The position numbers and the translations under genes were made by a program. Below the pieces are notes generated by a model. The model was not told the DNA's origin, made no database searches, and saw nothing but the letters and a program-made list of their open reading frames with translations. Below, piece by piece: positions 8,998 to 18,187 of a stretch of DNA of 64,000 nucleotides. Positions within the stretch are counted from its first letter, which is position 1, and the number at the start of each line of letters is the position of its first letter. The DNA is from CAZEAN01 sp964510225. GTDB taxonomy: Bacteria > Planctomycetota > Planctomycetia > Isosphaerales > Isosphaeraceae. The stretch is taken from the NCBI GenBank assembly GCA_964510225.1, contig CAZEAN010000007.1, forward strand, positions 24,349 through 88,348. The letters run 5' to 3'.

Positions 8998-11346
8998 TCA
9001 GCGGCCACCGAGGCTGACCTTCGCCCAGTAAAGTTGGCTCCGGTCTCCCCGGATCCGGACATCTTCAAGCATGGACTCCAGGTTCGGTTTGATGACGGCG
9101 TTAACGTGGCGTCGTCCGTTAACAACAATCTTGAGTCGCTTCTCAAAATCGAAGAATTCGGGAGCAAGCCAGATATCGACGGCGTTGACCCCACTAACGG
9201 AGAGTCGGAGCTGATTTGCGAGCTGGCTGACATCAGATTCGACGGTCGCAGATTTCAGTCCTTTGCCAAGCGGGTCAGCGGAAGCTGGATCGGTTGTTTG
9301 TCCTTGTGCAATCTCACGGAGGACGATTCCATAGAAGCGGTTGTCACTCGGTCGGCAAGCGACGACTTCGAATTCGTCACGGTGCGGTGTCCGGCGTCGA
9401 CGGTCCATCCAGTCGAAGAGGTCTGGGGCTTCTTCCGGGAGTGCTTCGAGCCCTCGGACAAAGTACTCAACGTAAGTGACATCCCAATTCCTCCGGATTA
9501 ACTGTTTGAGTGGTTCGAAGAGAAACGTCTCAGTCGAGCCGGCCGCAAGATCGCCAGTCGCGACGTAGATCGGGATGAACTCTGCGTGAGACATGGTCTT
9601 CCAGACGTACTTTGCTGGAAGTCCTGAGATTGTTGCGATCCCTGCAAAGACATCAAAGTGAGCGAGCCCGATATCCCAGGCTGCCTGGCCTCCGATCATG
9701 GTTCCGCCAATGAAGACACGATCCGGATCGATTGCGAAGCGTTTCCGTGCATCGCGGAGGGCTAACAGAACCGCGGCGTGCTCGTCAGGGGTGTATCGAT
9801 AGTCGGAGCCACCTGAAGTTGTGAGGTAGTCGGGAGCGATCACAATGTAACCGCGACGGCTCGACTCCGGTCCCCACCAGTCGAGGGCGTCTTCGGGACC
9901 CTGACCGCCGTGCAAGGCGACCACTGCTGGGTAGGTGCGGAGCGGATGATACTCGGGAGGTAAGAGGACGCTATATTCAGTCGGCCTTGGGTTCGGATCA
10001 TCGAGGACCCGAAGACGAGTTGGTGCTCCAGGGGTTGGTGGGTCGGTTCCCGCTCTTGGCGGACTGAGTTGCCGGATCAACCCGGAAATCTCCAGGGGAC
10101 CAATAGACGAGGGTTGATCAGGAGCCTCCGGCTTAGGACTTGTCAGTACTTCAAGTGCATCAAGGATCGGTGCTCGGTCGGTCCGATCGCTTGATTGGAG
10201 ATAGGCGGCGACCTCAGTCCGGGCTTCGATGAGACGGATCGCTTGTTCGAGTGATGTCGTCGCGCCGTTGGGACCAAGCAACCAACTCGAAATCACTAAT
10301 GCCGCTCTTGCCTCCGTGGAGAGATCTGTCGGTCCCTCCCGGAATCCTTGGAGCCGTGGAATCGAGGCGTCAGGGACATCACTCAGTGCTTGGACGATCT
10401 CGAATGAGAGATTAGCGCACTGTTCCCGATCTGCTGCCGAGAGTTGGTCGATGACCTGGCGGACCTCCATGGCTAAGGCATTGCCTTCCTCCTCTTGTGC
10501 CTGGAGCCTCTCGAGGAGTTGATTGAATTCTCCGTCTACCTCGGGCGAGAGTGACCCGGATCGTCCTTGTGTCAGAAGCGTCGTCACGGTCCGAGGTTGT
10601 TGGGCTTGGATCCGGATCTCCGCTTCTTCGAGGAGATCGCGTGCCCTGAGGTCGATGACGACGTTCTTTGTCGATTCAATTGTTGCGCCGAGTTCGGGAA
10701 AGTCACGGCCGAGTTGCTCAAGCTCGGCGACAGCCTCGTCGTACCAACCTGCTTGGATGAGGAACCGGCCGACTCGGAGCCGCTCGCCTTGGTCGCTCTG
10801 GTCGATCTGGCTGAGGAGGTCGAGGATGACCTTCCGAGGAACTTGGTTCGTCCTAATTTGTCCCTTCCAGAAGCCGTCAATCCCTCGATACTTGACCGTC
10901 TCTGGCCCGATCTCATTGATCGCTAGCTTCAACTGATGGCGCCGGAGTGTCCGGTCGCGTCTGAGGGTTGAATATTCGAAGAGCCGCTGGCCGTACTCGT
11001 CCCATGGACCTGCATTGATCCGGATCGCATGGGTTGGCATTCGTCCACCATGGACCTCCAGCGGTTGAATGAGCTTGAACGATTCGAGATCGCGGACGTT
11101 TCCCCTCGGGTCTTCTTCAACTCGATCGATTCGGGTCTGTCGGATGACGACTCGACGGATCCCATCGTAGATATACGCGATTGAGTTCTCGCGATCGTAG
11201 ATTCCTTCGAGTATTTGCCCATCCTTTAAGACGATCCGGTCCGTCCTGGCGATCGATTCTGGGAGACCAACGAGGAATGATCCGAGCAATGCCACAACCA
11301 GCATTACAATCGTATTCAAGAACCGCCGGGTACTCTGCGCGGGCAT
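8998..11346 (-). CDS. Exported esterase-like (alpha/beta hydrolase) protein lacking the catalytic serine
   Basis: A 782-residue exported protein. GGAGG lies eight bases before the ATG, an excellent site. A signal peptide (residues 1-34) is followed by a region starting DRIVLKDGQILEGIYDREN, typical of planctomycete proteins describing a small beta domain, then a helical region of about 300 residues with TPR-like character. Residues about 445-660 are an alpha/beta hydrolase domain of the PHB-depolymerase/Esterase D type: YSVLLPPEYHPLRTYPAVVALHGG (oxyanion strand), then DPDRVFIGGTMIGGQAAWDI. In active relatives the last segment is GxSxGG; here the serine position is Met (G-T-M-I-G-G), so ordinary serine hydrolysis is unlikely. 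The C-terminus (about 670-782) is another small beta domain. Substrate unknown; it may bind rather than cleave. Confidence 0.82.
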   Translation of the reverse strand: MPAQSTRRFLNTIVMLVVALLGSFLVGLPESIARTDRIVLKDGQILEGIYDRENSIAYIYDGIRRVVIRQTRIDRVEEDPRGNVRDLESFKLIQPLEVHGGRMPTHAIRINAGPWDEYGQRLFEYSTLRRDRTLRRHQLKLAINEIGPETVKYRGIDGFWKGQIRTNQVPRKVILDLLSQIDQSDQGERLRVGRFLIQAGWYDEAVAELEQLGRDFPELGATIESTKNVVIDLRARDLLEEAEIRIQAQQPRTVTTLLTQGRSGSLSPEVDGEFNQLLERLQAQEEEGNALAMEVRQVIDQLSAADREQCANLSFEIVQALSDVPDASIPRLQGFREGPTDLSTEARAALVISSWLLGPNGATTSLEQAIRLIEARTEVAAYLQSSDRTDRAPILDALEVLTSPKPEAPDQPSSIGPLEISGLIRQLSPPRAGTDPPTPGAPTRLRVLDDPNPRPTEYSVLLPPEYHPLRTYPAVVALHGGQGPEDALDWWGPESSRRGYIVIAPDYLTTSGGSDYRYTPDEHAAVLLALRDARKRFAIDPDRVFIGGTMIGGQAAWDIGLAHFDVFAGIATISGLPAKYVWKTMSHAEFIPIYVATGDLAAGSTETFLFEPLKQLIRRNWDVTYVEYFVRGLEALPEEAPDLFDWMDRRRRTPHRDEFEVVACRPSDNRFYGIVLREIAQGQTTDPASADPLGKGLKSATVESDVSQLANQLRLSVSGVNAVDIWLAPEFFDFEKRLKIVVNGRRHVNAVIKPNLESMLEDVRIRGDRSQLYWAKVSLGGR

Positions 11347-11565
11347 CAGCTACGCCTCCGTGATGGCATCCCAAGTTAACCCGAGAATTCGGACTTCAGT
11401 ATCGAGGGAGAGTGGTGACGACATTCTGCATTTTTTCGGGAGATTCGGCAGGTTCACGCGACTGAATTGGGGCGCGGCGCTTCGAAGACTGGCAAGACGA
11501 CCAGTGTAACCGTAACTTTGAATGCTCTGATTCCTTGAACGGTCCGCAATGACGAGCGATTCGAG

Positions 11566-12306
11566 ATGCCGCCGATTCCGCTAAAGTTCCGTTGCCACCG
11601 CTGTTCACAACTGATCGGTGCCGCTCTTTCGAAGGCGGGGCAATCGGTCCGATGTCCCAGATGTGAGGCTCCTTTGACCGTACCGAACCTCGCGCCAAAC
11701 GCAAGCCCTCCGAATCAAGTGGAACAGGTCGAATCCTCTCCGTCGCCTCGCTCAGAAGTCCGTGAAACACCTAATCTCCCTCAGAACGAGCCAGCTCCCG
11801 AGATCCTCAATACACTCGACCTCGATCCTGGCGAGCTTCGGGAACTCGCGGCCTCATACCATCCGAAGGAAGAGAGACGTCGGGAGCGATCACGCCCTGG
11901 ATTAAACCGATCTCCGAATCCGATGGAGTCGGTCGTTCACCCTTGGCCGTTGACTGAGCCCAAGCGACCAACTCCCGAATCAGAGTCAGATCTTGAGACC
12001 ACGATTGCGATCGAGACCGACGAAGAACAGCCTCGACGACCCCCAACACCGCCACCACTTCCTGATCGATCGCCCCCATCGTTGACCACAACAGAGTCTC
12101 AAGTCCCGAAAACCGCGCCCCTTGTCAGCACTGAATCGAGTTCGATCGCCAGCCCAAGGTCCCGACCGACTCGGGATGTGGTCATGCCCCGATCGGCCGT
12201 CATTGTCTGGTCGCTTTTCGTCCTGATGTCGTTATTCGTTGCCTTAGTTGCAGGGATCCTGATCGGGCACTTCCTCTGGATCGACCCCCCGCTTGAGGAT
12301 ATTTAG
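11566..12306 (+). CDS. Zinc-ribbon membrane-anchored protein
   Basis: A 246-residue protein with three parts. Residues 7-36 form a zinc ribbon with two CxxC pairs (FRCHRCSQL and VRCPRCEAP). Residues 40-195 are a low-complexity Pro/Ser/Glu-rich linker, likely disordered. Residues about 208-237 are a single transmembrane helix (VIVWSLFVLMSLFVALVAGI), followed by a short tail. The ribbon should be cytoplasmic. Such ribbon plus linker plus anchor proteins are common in planctomycetes and have no assigned role. It is the first gene of the long + strand block, 121 bases before the receiver-like gene. Confidence 0.75.
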   Translation: MPPIPLKFRCHRCSQLIGAALSKAGQSVRCPRCEAPLTVPNLAPNASPPNQVEQVESSPSPRSEVRETPNLPQNEPAPEILNTLDLDPGELRELAASYHPKEERRRERSRPGLNRSPNPMESVVHPWPLTEPKRPTPESESDLETTIAIETDEEQPRRPPTPPPLPDRSPPSLTTTESQVPKTAPLVSTESSSIASPRSRPTRDVVMPRSAVIVWSLFVLMSLFVALVAGILIGHFLWIDPPLEDI

Positions 12307-12427
12307 AAGTTTGCCGTGTTGCGTTGTGAGTACGGTTGTCGAGACTTAAGAATTGGAGTATCTACCAAACATCGATTGCTAGCGGCCCTCAGTTCCAGAG
12401 TTGATTGGTCCGAAGGAGTTTCGATCC

Positions 12428-13153
12428 ATGGAAGGACCTCGATTGCTCTTTTCGGGCGAGCTGACCGATCCCGTCGTCCGCGAGATCATCAAGGCCCTCC
12501 CTGATTCAGTCAGGGTGATTACGGGGGGCGGGCTACCGGAGTTGGACAAGGAGCGATCAAGCCCTCATTGGCTCATCCTCCACCGAGGGACCTTAACCAA
12601 CCGAGAGGGAGGGCGTCTCCGGAGACTCCGCGCCGCGTTCCCGACCCTCCAAGTGCTTTTGATTGTCGGTCCTCACGTCCGTCACCATCAGATCGTCGGC
12701 TGGTCAGAACTCTTTGACGAACTCCTCGATGAAGCAACTGCTTCGGAAACGATCAAACGGCGGTTCTGGACAGCGTTCGATGTGTCTCCCGACGATGGAA
12801 CCGAAGATCGGCCCGAAGTTACGGTCGTCAGTAGTCAAAGGACGATTCAGGACCTTCTTGTCGAGATGGTCGAAGCCGGTGGGAGCTCGGCTCGACGCGC
12901 TCGGAACCTCCGGGAGCTCTCCCCAGCCCAGGGGCTCGTTGTTTGGGATCTCCCGATCTTAGAACCGGATTGGGAGATCCAATTGGGGAGGGCCTTGGTC
13001 GAAGACCGTAAGATTCTCGGATGCATCGGACTCGCCAATCGTGAGGTGGTCCGACGAGCCAAGACACTCGGGATCACGGCCTGCCTGAGCCTCCCTTGTG
13101 ATCCGGATGATCTTACGTTTGCGCTGAGGAGTCTGGCGTTGGCATCATCATGA
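12428..13153 (+). CDS. Tandem degenerate receiver-like protein
   Basis: A 241-residue soluble protein that appears to contain two CheY-like folds. In the second (residues about 125-241) VTVVSSQRTIQDLLVEMVEA, GLVVWDLPILEP, ILGCIGLANREVVRRAKTLG and ACLSLPCDPDDLTFALRSL follow the beta/alpha order of receiver domains. The beta-3 Asp is kept (VVWDLP), but the acidic pair of beta-1 and the beta-5 lysine (normally KP) are missing. The first half (PHWLILHRGTL, LQVLLIVGPHVRHHQIVGWS) is more degenerate. It is probably not phosphorylated in the standard way. The ATG has AAGGAG nine bases upstream, better than an in-frame TTG nine codons earlier. No output domain is present. Confidence 0.68.
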   Translation: MEGPRLLFSGELTDPVVREIIKALPDSVRVITGGGLPELDKERSSPHWLILHRGTLTNREGGRLRRLRAAFPTLQVLLIVGPHVRHHQIVGWSELFDELLDEATASETIKRRFWTAFDVSPDDGTEDRPEVTVVSSQRTIQDLLVEMVEAGGSSARRARNLRELSPAQGLVVWDLPILEPDWEIQLGRALVEDRKILGCIGLANREVVRRAKTLGITACLSLPCDPDDLTFALRSLALASS

Positions 13154-13371
13154 TCGCAAGTAACCTCGATGCCAGGTTGATGTTCATCTAGACTTGGCAG
13201 AGGAGCACGTCGGTGGTTCCCGATCTTTTCAGTTGAATGACCGATTGTTCTCCCGTAGACCAGTTGCTTTTTCTGGTATGATTTTGAAGCTGACCCTAAA
13301 TCGGCCGATCTTCCTATCCAGACGTCCTTGCTCTACTAGATTTGCGATTGAACTGAGAGTCCGTGCCGAAG

Positions 13372-14148
13372 ATGTCCGTAGCAACAACCCAAGAATCAAC
13401 CGTAGCGCCGCTTGATACCACCATTGAATTGGTCACACCGGAACGAATCACATTTCGTTATCCGTTAGCAGGGCCATTTCGGAGAGCGGTTGCCTATTTG
13501 ATCGACTTATTGGTCCTGCTGTTACTTACACTGATTCTCGGGATTATCGCCACCTTGCTCTCGGTGATTACGACCGCTGGTTTTGGTCTTTTTCTTACTT
13601 CGCTCTTTGTCCTCAGGTTCGGTTATGGAGCGATCTGCGAAGGATTGCTTTTCAATGGCCAGACACCAGGCAAGATGGCCCTGAAACTCCGGGTCGCCAC
13701 AGTTGAAGGGGTACCCATCACCGGAGCCCAAGCCTTCTTGCGGAACCTTCTTTGGTGCTTTGATGGCGCGATTCCGTTTGCTTATGTGCCGGCACTTGCG
13801 AGTATGATTCTCTCCGAACGCTTCCAACGACTCGGGGATCTTGCGGCGGGCACGATGGTCGTCGTCGAGCGTCGGACGCCCCGGTCGGGACTGGCCCGTG
13901 TTGACGATCGGGACCTCAGCAATCTCCTCTCAATCCTCCCAGGGAAGATCGAAGCGGGGCCTGAGTTGGCTCGAGCCCTCTCAGACTATGTCACCCAACG
14001 CGCGCGATTCAGCCCCGATGCCCGCGAGCAGTTGGCAAGACCACTTGCTGATCCTGCCCGTCTCCGATTCGATCTCCCTCCCACAAGTTCAGCCGACTCG
14101 GTTGTCCGTGCCCTTTATCACCGCGTCTTCCTTGAGGATGGGTCTTAA
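13372..14148 (+). CDS. RDD family membrane protein
   Basis: A 258-residue integral membrane protein. The RDD domain spans about residues 25-165: FRRAVAYLIDLLVLLLLTLI opens it with the conserved Arg and Asp, then a second span (GFGLFLTSLFVLRFGYGAIC) and NGQTPGKMALKLRVATVEG, which is the family's cytoplasmic signature; a third hydrophobic segment follows, with RLGDLAAGTMVV at the end. The last 90 residues are soluble. RDD proteins have been linked to ion transport and are often found with SpoIIM-like and DUF4129 proteins, as here. The gene ends two bases before the SpoIIM gene. The start is uncertain by three codons: a GTG at 13363 is the alternative. Confidence 0.88.
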   Translation: MSVATTQESTVAPLDTTIELVTPERITFRYPLAGPFRRAVAYLIDLLVLLLLTLILGIIATLLSVITTAGFGLFLTSLFVLRFGYGAICEGLLFNGQTPGKMALKLRVATVEGVPITGAQAFLRNLLWCFDGAIPFAYVPALASMILSERFQRLGDLAAGTMVVVERRTPRSGLARVDDRDLSNLLSILPGKIEAGPELARALSDYVTQRARFSPDAREQLARPLADPARLRFDLPPTSSADSVVRALYHRVFLEDGS

Positions 14149-14150
14149 CG

Positions 14151-15203
14151 ATGCGAGTCGCTGAACGCCTAGCGCGTCGAGAATCGAACTGGCGCGAACT
14201 GGACCAGCTCCTCCTCAAGTTCGAGCGGACTGGTGCATTGAAACAACGACGGCCGTCTGCGCGGGGGGGGCAGCTCGGTCCCGACGAGGTGATTCGACTC
14301 GGTGAACTCTACCGATCCGCGTGTGCCGACCTCATGCTCGCAGAAGCGCATGATCTTCCGGGGAACACGATTTCGTACTTGCATGCATTGGTTGGAAGAG
14401 CTCATAATACACTTTATCGATCACAAGGATTTCGATTCAAAACATGGTTTCAAATGGTTGCCGACGTAGTTCCCCGGAGACTCCGACGTGACCGCGCACT
14501 ACGGATCGCGGCCCTTCTCTTCTTCGGATCATTCTTGATCGCAGGGGCGATTGCGGCAGGTCAGCAAGGCTTTGCGTCGGACCTCGTCGGTCCTGAGCAG
14601 ATCGATATGCTTGAAGCGATGTATGCCGAGCCGGTCTACCTGGAGGGATTGAGTAGCCAACGGAGCGATGCCTTGATGACCGGCTTCTACATCAACCACA
14701 ATGCGGGAATTGGGCTCAAGTGTTATGCCTATGGACTCTCCTTCGGGATCTTGACCGTATTCGAACTCTACTCGCAAGGAACCGCACTCGGCGCGATGTT
14801 TGGCCACATGGCGGTGACAGATTCAGCGCGGAACTTTTATCACTTCGTCACTGCCCATGCACCGGTTGAGTTGATGGCGATTGTCCTTGCAGGTGCAGCG
14901 GGGCTCCGACTCGGTTGGGGGCTCATTGCTCCGAAGGGTCGACGTCGGATCGATTCGCTCCGTGCTGAGGCCCGGGAGTCATTACCGATCGCGGGTGCGT
15001 CGGTCTGTTTGTTTGTCATTGCTGCGTTTATTGAGGGTTTTGTTTCGGCCTCAGCGCTCCCTTACGAAATCAAGGCAGTCGTCGCGCTCCTCAGTGCAAT
15101 CGGCATTGCAGCCTACCTGGTCCTCGGTGGTCGCTCCGGTGCAAGCGAACTGGCGAACCCAACCCCTCGGACAACGCCCCACCGACCGTTGATCGGAGCC
15201 TGA
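14151..15203 (+). CDS. Stage II sporulation protein M-like (SpoIIM/DUF95) membrane protein
   Basis: A 350-residue membrane protein. Residues 1-100 are a soluble segment (RESNWRELDQLLLKFERTG, LGELYRSACADLMLAEAH) and the rest holds about five to six membrane spans, including the conserved GFYINHNAGIGLKCYAYGLS and HAPVELMAIVLAGAAGL segments of the SpoIIM/DUF95 family. Outside sporulating Firmicutes these proteins sit in RDD/DUF4129/MoxR-type clusters and have no known biochemical function. The start ATG is two bases after the RDD gene stop, so the two are coupled. An eight-G run at 14263-14270 lies early in the reading frame. Confidence 0.87.
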   Translation: MRVAERLARRESNWRELDQLLLKFERTGALKQRRPSARGGQLGPDEVIRLGELYRSACADLMLAEAHDLPGNTISYLHALVGRAHNTLYRSQGFRFKTWFQMVADVVPRRLRRDRALRIAALLFFGSFLIAGAIAAGQQGFASDLVGPEQIDMLEAMYAEPVYLEGLSSQRSDALMTGFYINHNAGIGLKCYAYGLSFGILTVFELYSQGTALGAMFGHMAVTDSARNFYHFVTAHAPVELMAIVLAGAAGLRLGWGLIAPKGRRRIDSLRAEARESLPIAGASVCLFVIAAFIEGFVSASALPYEIKAVVALLSAIGIAAYLVLGGRSGASELANPTPRTTPHRPLIGA

Positions 15204-15206
15204 GCC

Positions 15207-15995
15207 TTGTCGATCGACTCCACGTTTGTGGTAATCCGCGAGCGGACGATCCTCGAAATCCTGGACCTTGCGTTGGTGGTGCTCCGCCGACGGCCATGGA
15301 CCATTATTTCAACAGCACTCGCCGGAATCCTCCCATTCGAACTGCTCAACCAGGCGATTCTCTGGCAAGTGGATGCGATCGATCGATCATTTGTCCATTT
15401 GCTTCTTTTGATCATGGAGAGTCCGATTGCGACTGCGCCGTTGACCTTAGTTCTCGGAGGCCTGATGTTTGGTTCGACGCCAAGCGCCAGGAGAGTCTTG
15501 GCGACGATCCTCACACGACTAGGACCCCTCCTGCTCTATCATGTGGTTTTTCGGTTTATTCTTTTGGCGTGTCCGATCTTGGTCTGGCTGATTCCAGCGC
15601 GATTGGTCTTCCTGAATGAGGTGGTGCTGTTGGAACGTCAGAAGCTATCGGCGGTCTCCTCACGATGCTGGACACTAACTCGGGATCGAGGATTTGAACT
15701 CCTCGGGATCTGGGCGGTCCAGTTTTTTTTTGGTGGGTTGTTTTTTGTTGCGTTTTGGATTGCGACGTCACAGCTCAGTGCGCTGGTGGGGGGAGAAACA
15801 ACCTGGGTGGACCCGAGTTGGGAGATCATCCTGGATGCAAAAGCCTTTATCGCGATTTGGATTGCAGTTGCGTTCTTTGGAGTATCACGATTCCTCTGTT
15901 ACCTCAATCAACGGATCCGCCTCGAAGGCTGGGAGGTGGCGCTCCGCCTGAAATCAGCTGGCCGCGCGCTCCGGATTGAAACGGAGTCCTGGTAA
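15207..15995 (+). CDS. Multi-span membrane protein of the RDD/SpoIIM/DUF4129 cluster
   Basis: A 262-residue protein with about five hydrophobic segments (for example residues 28-50, 70-95, 105-135, 175-205 and 225-245). It starts at a TTG three bases after the SpoIIM stop and its last base is shared with the ATG of the DUF4129 gene, so it is tightly embedded in the operon. The product has no motif I recognise. In similar clusters a membrane protein of this size is commonly found at this place between SpoIIM and DUF4129 genes, which suggests a structural partner role. Function unknown. Confidence 0.78.
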   Translation: MSIDSTFVVIRERTILEILDLALVVLRRRPWTIISTALAGILPFELLNQAILWQVDAIDRSFVHLLLLIMESPIATAPLTLVLGGLMFGSTPSARRVLATILTRLGPLLLYHVVFRFILLACPILVWLIPARLVFLNEVVLLERQKLSAVSSRCWTLTRDRGFELLGIWAVQFFFGGLFFVAFWIATSQLSALVGGETTWVDPSWEIILDAKAFIAIWIAVAFFGVSRFLCYLNQRIRLEGWEVALRLKSAGRALRIETESW

Positions 15996-16798
15996 TGAAC
16001 GGTTCCCGTTGGATTCAAGAACCGGTCCTGGTCCTTGCCTTGGCTTTCCTGTCGCCGCTTCTTGCTGCCGGTCGGAGCGGGGGACAAGAACTTATCGTGG
16101 ATCATCAATCCGAGTCGCGGGAGCAGTTCCGGAATCGAGCGATCGGAGAAGTAAAGGACGGACTTCAGAAAGAAGATCCCCCTTGGTATGATCAGGATCA
16201 AGATCAATTTGATCTGATTGAGCCTCCGGCTGATCGTTCTTCTGAGAGGGAGTTTGCCTTTGACTGGTCGTTTCCGACCATTGACTTGGCGGTCGCAGAG
16301 ATTGGAAGGCTGCTGACTTTCGTGATCTTGGCCGTCCTCCTTTTGGGACTGGTGTTCGGAATCGCTCGGAGTTGGAACCAGTGGGGCAATCCGGACGACC
16401 TCGACCGACTCCCGAAGGGGAGGGTCAAACCCAGAGAGGCATCCAAGGTCGGCTCGCTCTTGCCGGGCGTTTTTGATGTTGCGGAATCAAATCCGATGGA
16501 AGCAGCTCGTCGCGCCCATTTGCGGGGCGAATTAGATCGGGCGATCATCCTTCTCTTCGCACATCTCTTGCTCTTACTCGACCAACACGGTCTCGTCCGC
16601 TTGGCCCCCGGACGAACGGGACGGCAACTTGTCCGGTCGATTGCGGATCAGCCAACTCGGAAGACACTTCAGAACGCCCTCCGGATGTTTGAAGAGATCT
16701 ACTATGGACACCACCATCCTGATCCCCTGGCGTTTGAAACGCTCTGGGTAGAAGCTGAAGCACTCGACCGCAAGCTGAGGTCGAAGGGAAACCCATGA
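15995..16798 (+). CDS. DUF4129 domain membrane protein
   Basis: A 267-residue protein with a signal peptide (residues 1-28), an extracytoplasmic segment to about residue 90, one transmembrane helix (residues about 100-125, RLLTFVILAVLLLGLVFGIA) and a cytoplasmic DUF4129 domain at the C-terminus. That domain has the conserved AHLRGELDRAIILLFAHLLL, LAPGRTGRQLVRSI and FEEIYYGHHHPD segments. DUF4129 is of unknown function and is usually found with transglutaminase or MoxR/DUF58 proteins. The ATG overlaps the previous stop by one base and the stop overlaps the DUF4350 start by four bases (ATGA). Confidence 0.85.
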   Translation: MNGSRWIQEPVLVLALAFLSPLLAAGRSGGQELIVDHQSESREQFRNRAIGEVKDGLQKEDPPWYDQDQDQFDLIEPPADRSSEREFAFDWSFPTIDLAVAEIGRLLTFVILAVLLLGLVFGIARSWNQWGNPDDLDRLPKGRVKPREASKVGSLLPGVFDVAESNPMEAARRAHLRGELDRAIILLFAHLLLLLDQHGLVRLAPGRTGRQLVRSIADQPTRKTLQNALRMFEEIYYGHHHPDPLAFETLWVEAEALDRKLRSKGNP

Positions 16799-18111
16799 TC
16801 AGTAACATTCCCTGTGGTCGTTGTAATTCGTCGGAGGCGAGTTCCAGACGCTGGAGTCGGACTGGGGTCCTGCTGATCCTGGGATCGCTCGGCGTCATTG
16901 CGGTGGGTTGCACGCCTGATCTCGAAACGCGATATGGCCATGTCAGCGGTGAGAGTGTCAATGGAACGGGGGTTTTTGCTCGACTCCTCCAAAGTCGGGG
17001 GCATCAGGTCCGGAGTTCATGGCGATTGAACGATGAAGTCGGCAGTTGGGCGGATGTCATCGTCCGATTTGCGACAGCCCCAGGCGTGATCGATGCCGAA
17101 GAGGCTGCTTGGTACCAATTCTGGCTCGAGGGAGAGTCGAACCGCCTCTTGATCTACGTTTGTCGTGACGTCGAACTCGAGCACGAGTACTGGACCGAAG
17201 TCCTCGAGAACATCCCTCGGGATGCCGATCCGGACTTGATCCAGTCAATCGAGCGTAAGCAACGCGAAACGGCGAACTGGGCAGCGTCACTCCCCACGCC
17301 TTCCGATGACCCAGCCGATCGAATGACTTGGTTTGGGACCGAAGGGGGTACGCGAACGAAAACCTGCGCGACACTTGGCGGCCCTTGGGCCTTCGGAGTT
17401 GACCCGACTGCAGCCGCATTACCACGACGACAGAGCTTGAGAGTTAACTTTGGTAACCAAGCGGATTACGTCTTGCTAAGAGGCGATGGAGAACCACTCG
17501 TCCTGAACTGGATCCTAGAAGAGGATGCCGATGACTACACACTCGACGAGAGCGAATATTCAGAGATCTTGATCATCGCGAATGGTGCCTTCCTACTGAA
17601 CGCAGGGATGGTCAATCCTGAGCGCCGGCTGATCGCAACGCACCTCTTGGACACGATCAGGGATCCGAGTCGGAAGATTGCGTTTGTGGAAGGGGAGGCG
17701 ATCCTCATCAATCTGCCACAAGCACCAGACCTCTGGGAACGAATCCAGAGGCTCCCGATGCTCTCGCTTGTCGAGGCCCATTTCTTGGTGATCGCGATCA
17801 TCGCTGTTCTCGCTCGCGCCGTGACTTTTGGCCGACCAAAACCAGGACCTTCCTCGGCGGCAGATCGCCCCGCTGCTCACGCGTCAGCTCTTGGATACTT
17901 GCTGAGCCGAACCCGAGAGACCGAGGCCGCTCGGATAATTCTAAGTGGTTATCAACGGTGGCGACGTCCTCCAACCCGCCACGAATTCGATCCAGGCACC
18001 AAGGATCGCCCAGAAGGGTCGTCACAAAAGACAACGCTCAAAGATCGGGGCCCCGATCTTACTTACTTGGACGATCGTGCGGAGGATCGTTCAGAACGAA
18101 CGGACACTTGA
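16795..18111 (+). CDS. DUF4350 domain protein
   Basis: A 438-residue membrane-anchored protein. Residues 22-42 are hydrophobic and end IAVGCTPD, which could be a lipobox or a plain N-terminal anchor. The DUF4350 domain follows (NGTGVFARLLQSRGHQVRS, WADVIVRFATAPG, NRLLIYVCRDVE), a fold related to the ABC-type or GATase-like domains. A second hydrophobic helix lies at residues about 325-345 (EAHFLVIAIIAVLARAVTFG), and the C-terminal 100 residues are cytoplasmic and charged. DUF4350 proteins in other bacteria sit next to a MoxR AAA ATPase and a DUF58 protein; neither is here. The gene overlaps the DUF4129 gene by four bases. Confidence 0.83.
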   Translation: MISNIPCGRCNSSEASSRRWSRTGVLLILGSLGVIAVGCTPDLETRYGHVSGESVNGTGVFARLLQSRGHQVRSSWRLNDEVGSWADVIVRFATAPGVIDAEEAAWYQFWLEGESNRLLIYVCRDVELEHEYWTEVLENIPRDADPDLIQSIERKQRETANWAASLPTPSDDPADRMTWFGTEGGTRTKTCATLGGPWAFGVDPTAAALPRRQSLRVNFGNQADYVLLRGDGEPLVLNWILEEDADDYTLDESEYSEILIIANGAFLLNAGMVNPERRLIATHLLDTIRDPSRKIAFVEGEAILINLPQAPDLWERIQRLPMLSLVEAHFLVIAIIAVLARAVTFGRPKPGPSSAADRPAAHASALGYLLSRTRETEAARIILSGYQRWRRPPTRHEFDPGTKDRPEGSSQKTTLKDRGPDLTYLDDRAEDRSERTDT

Positions 18112-18187
18112 CTCGTCAGTCGTCTCTAATTGAGTTTCCTCCGATCATCGCGTGCACTTCTGAGTCGATCACACAGGAGAGTTCACC

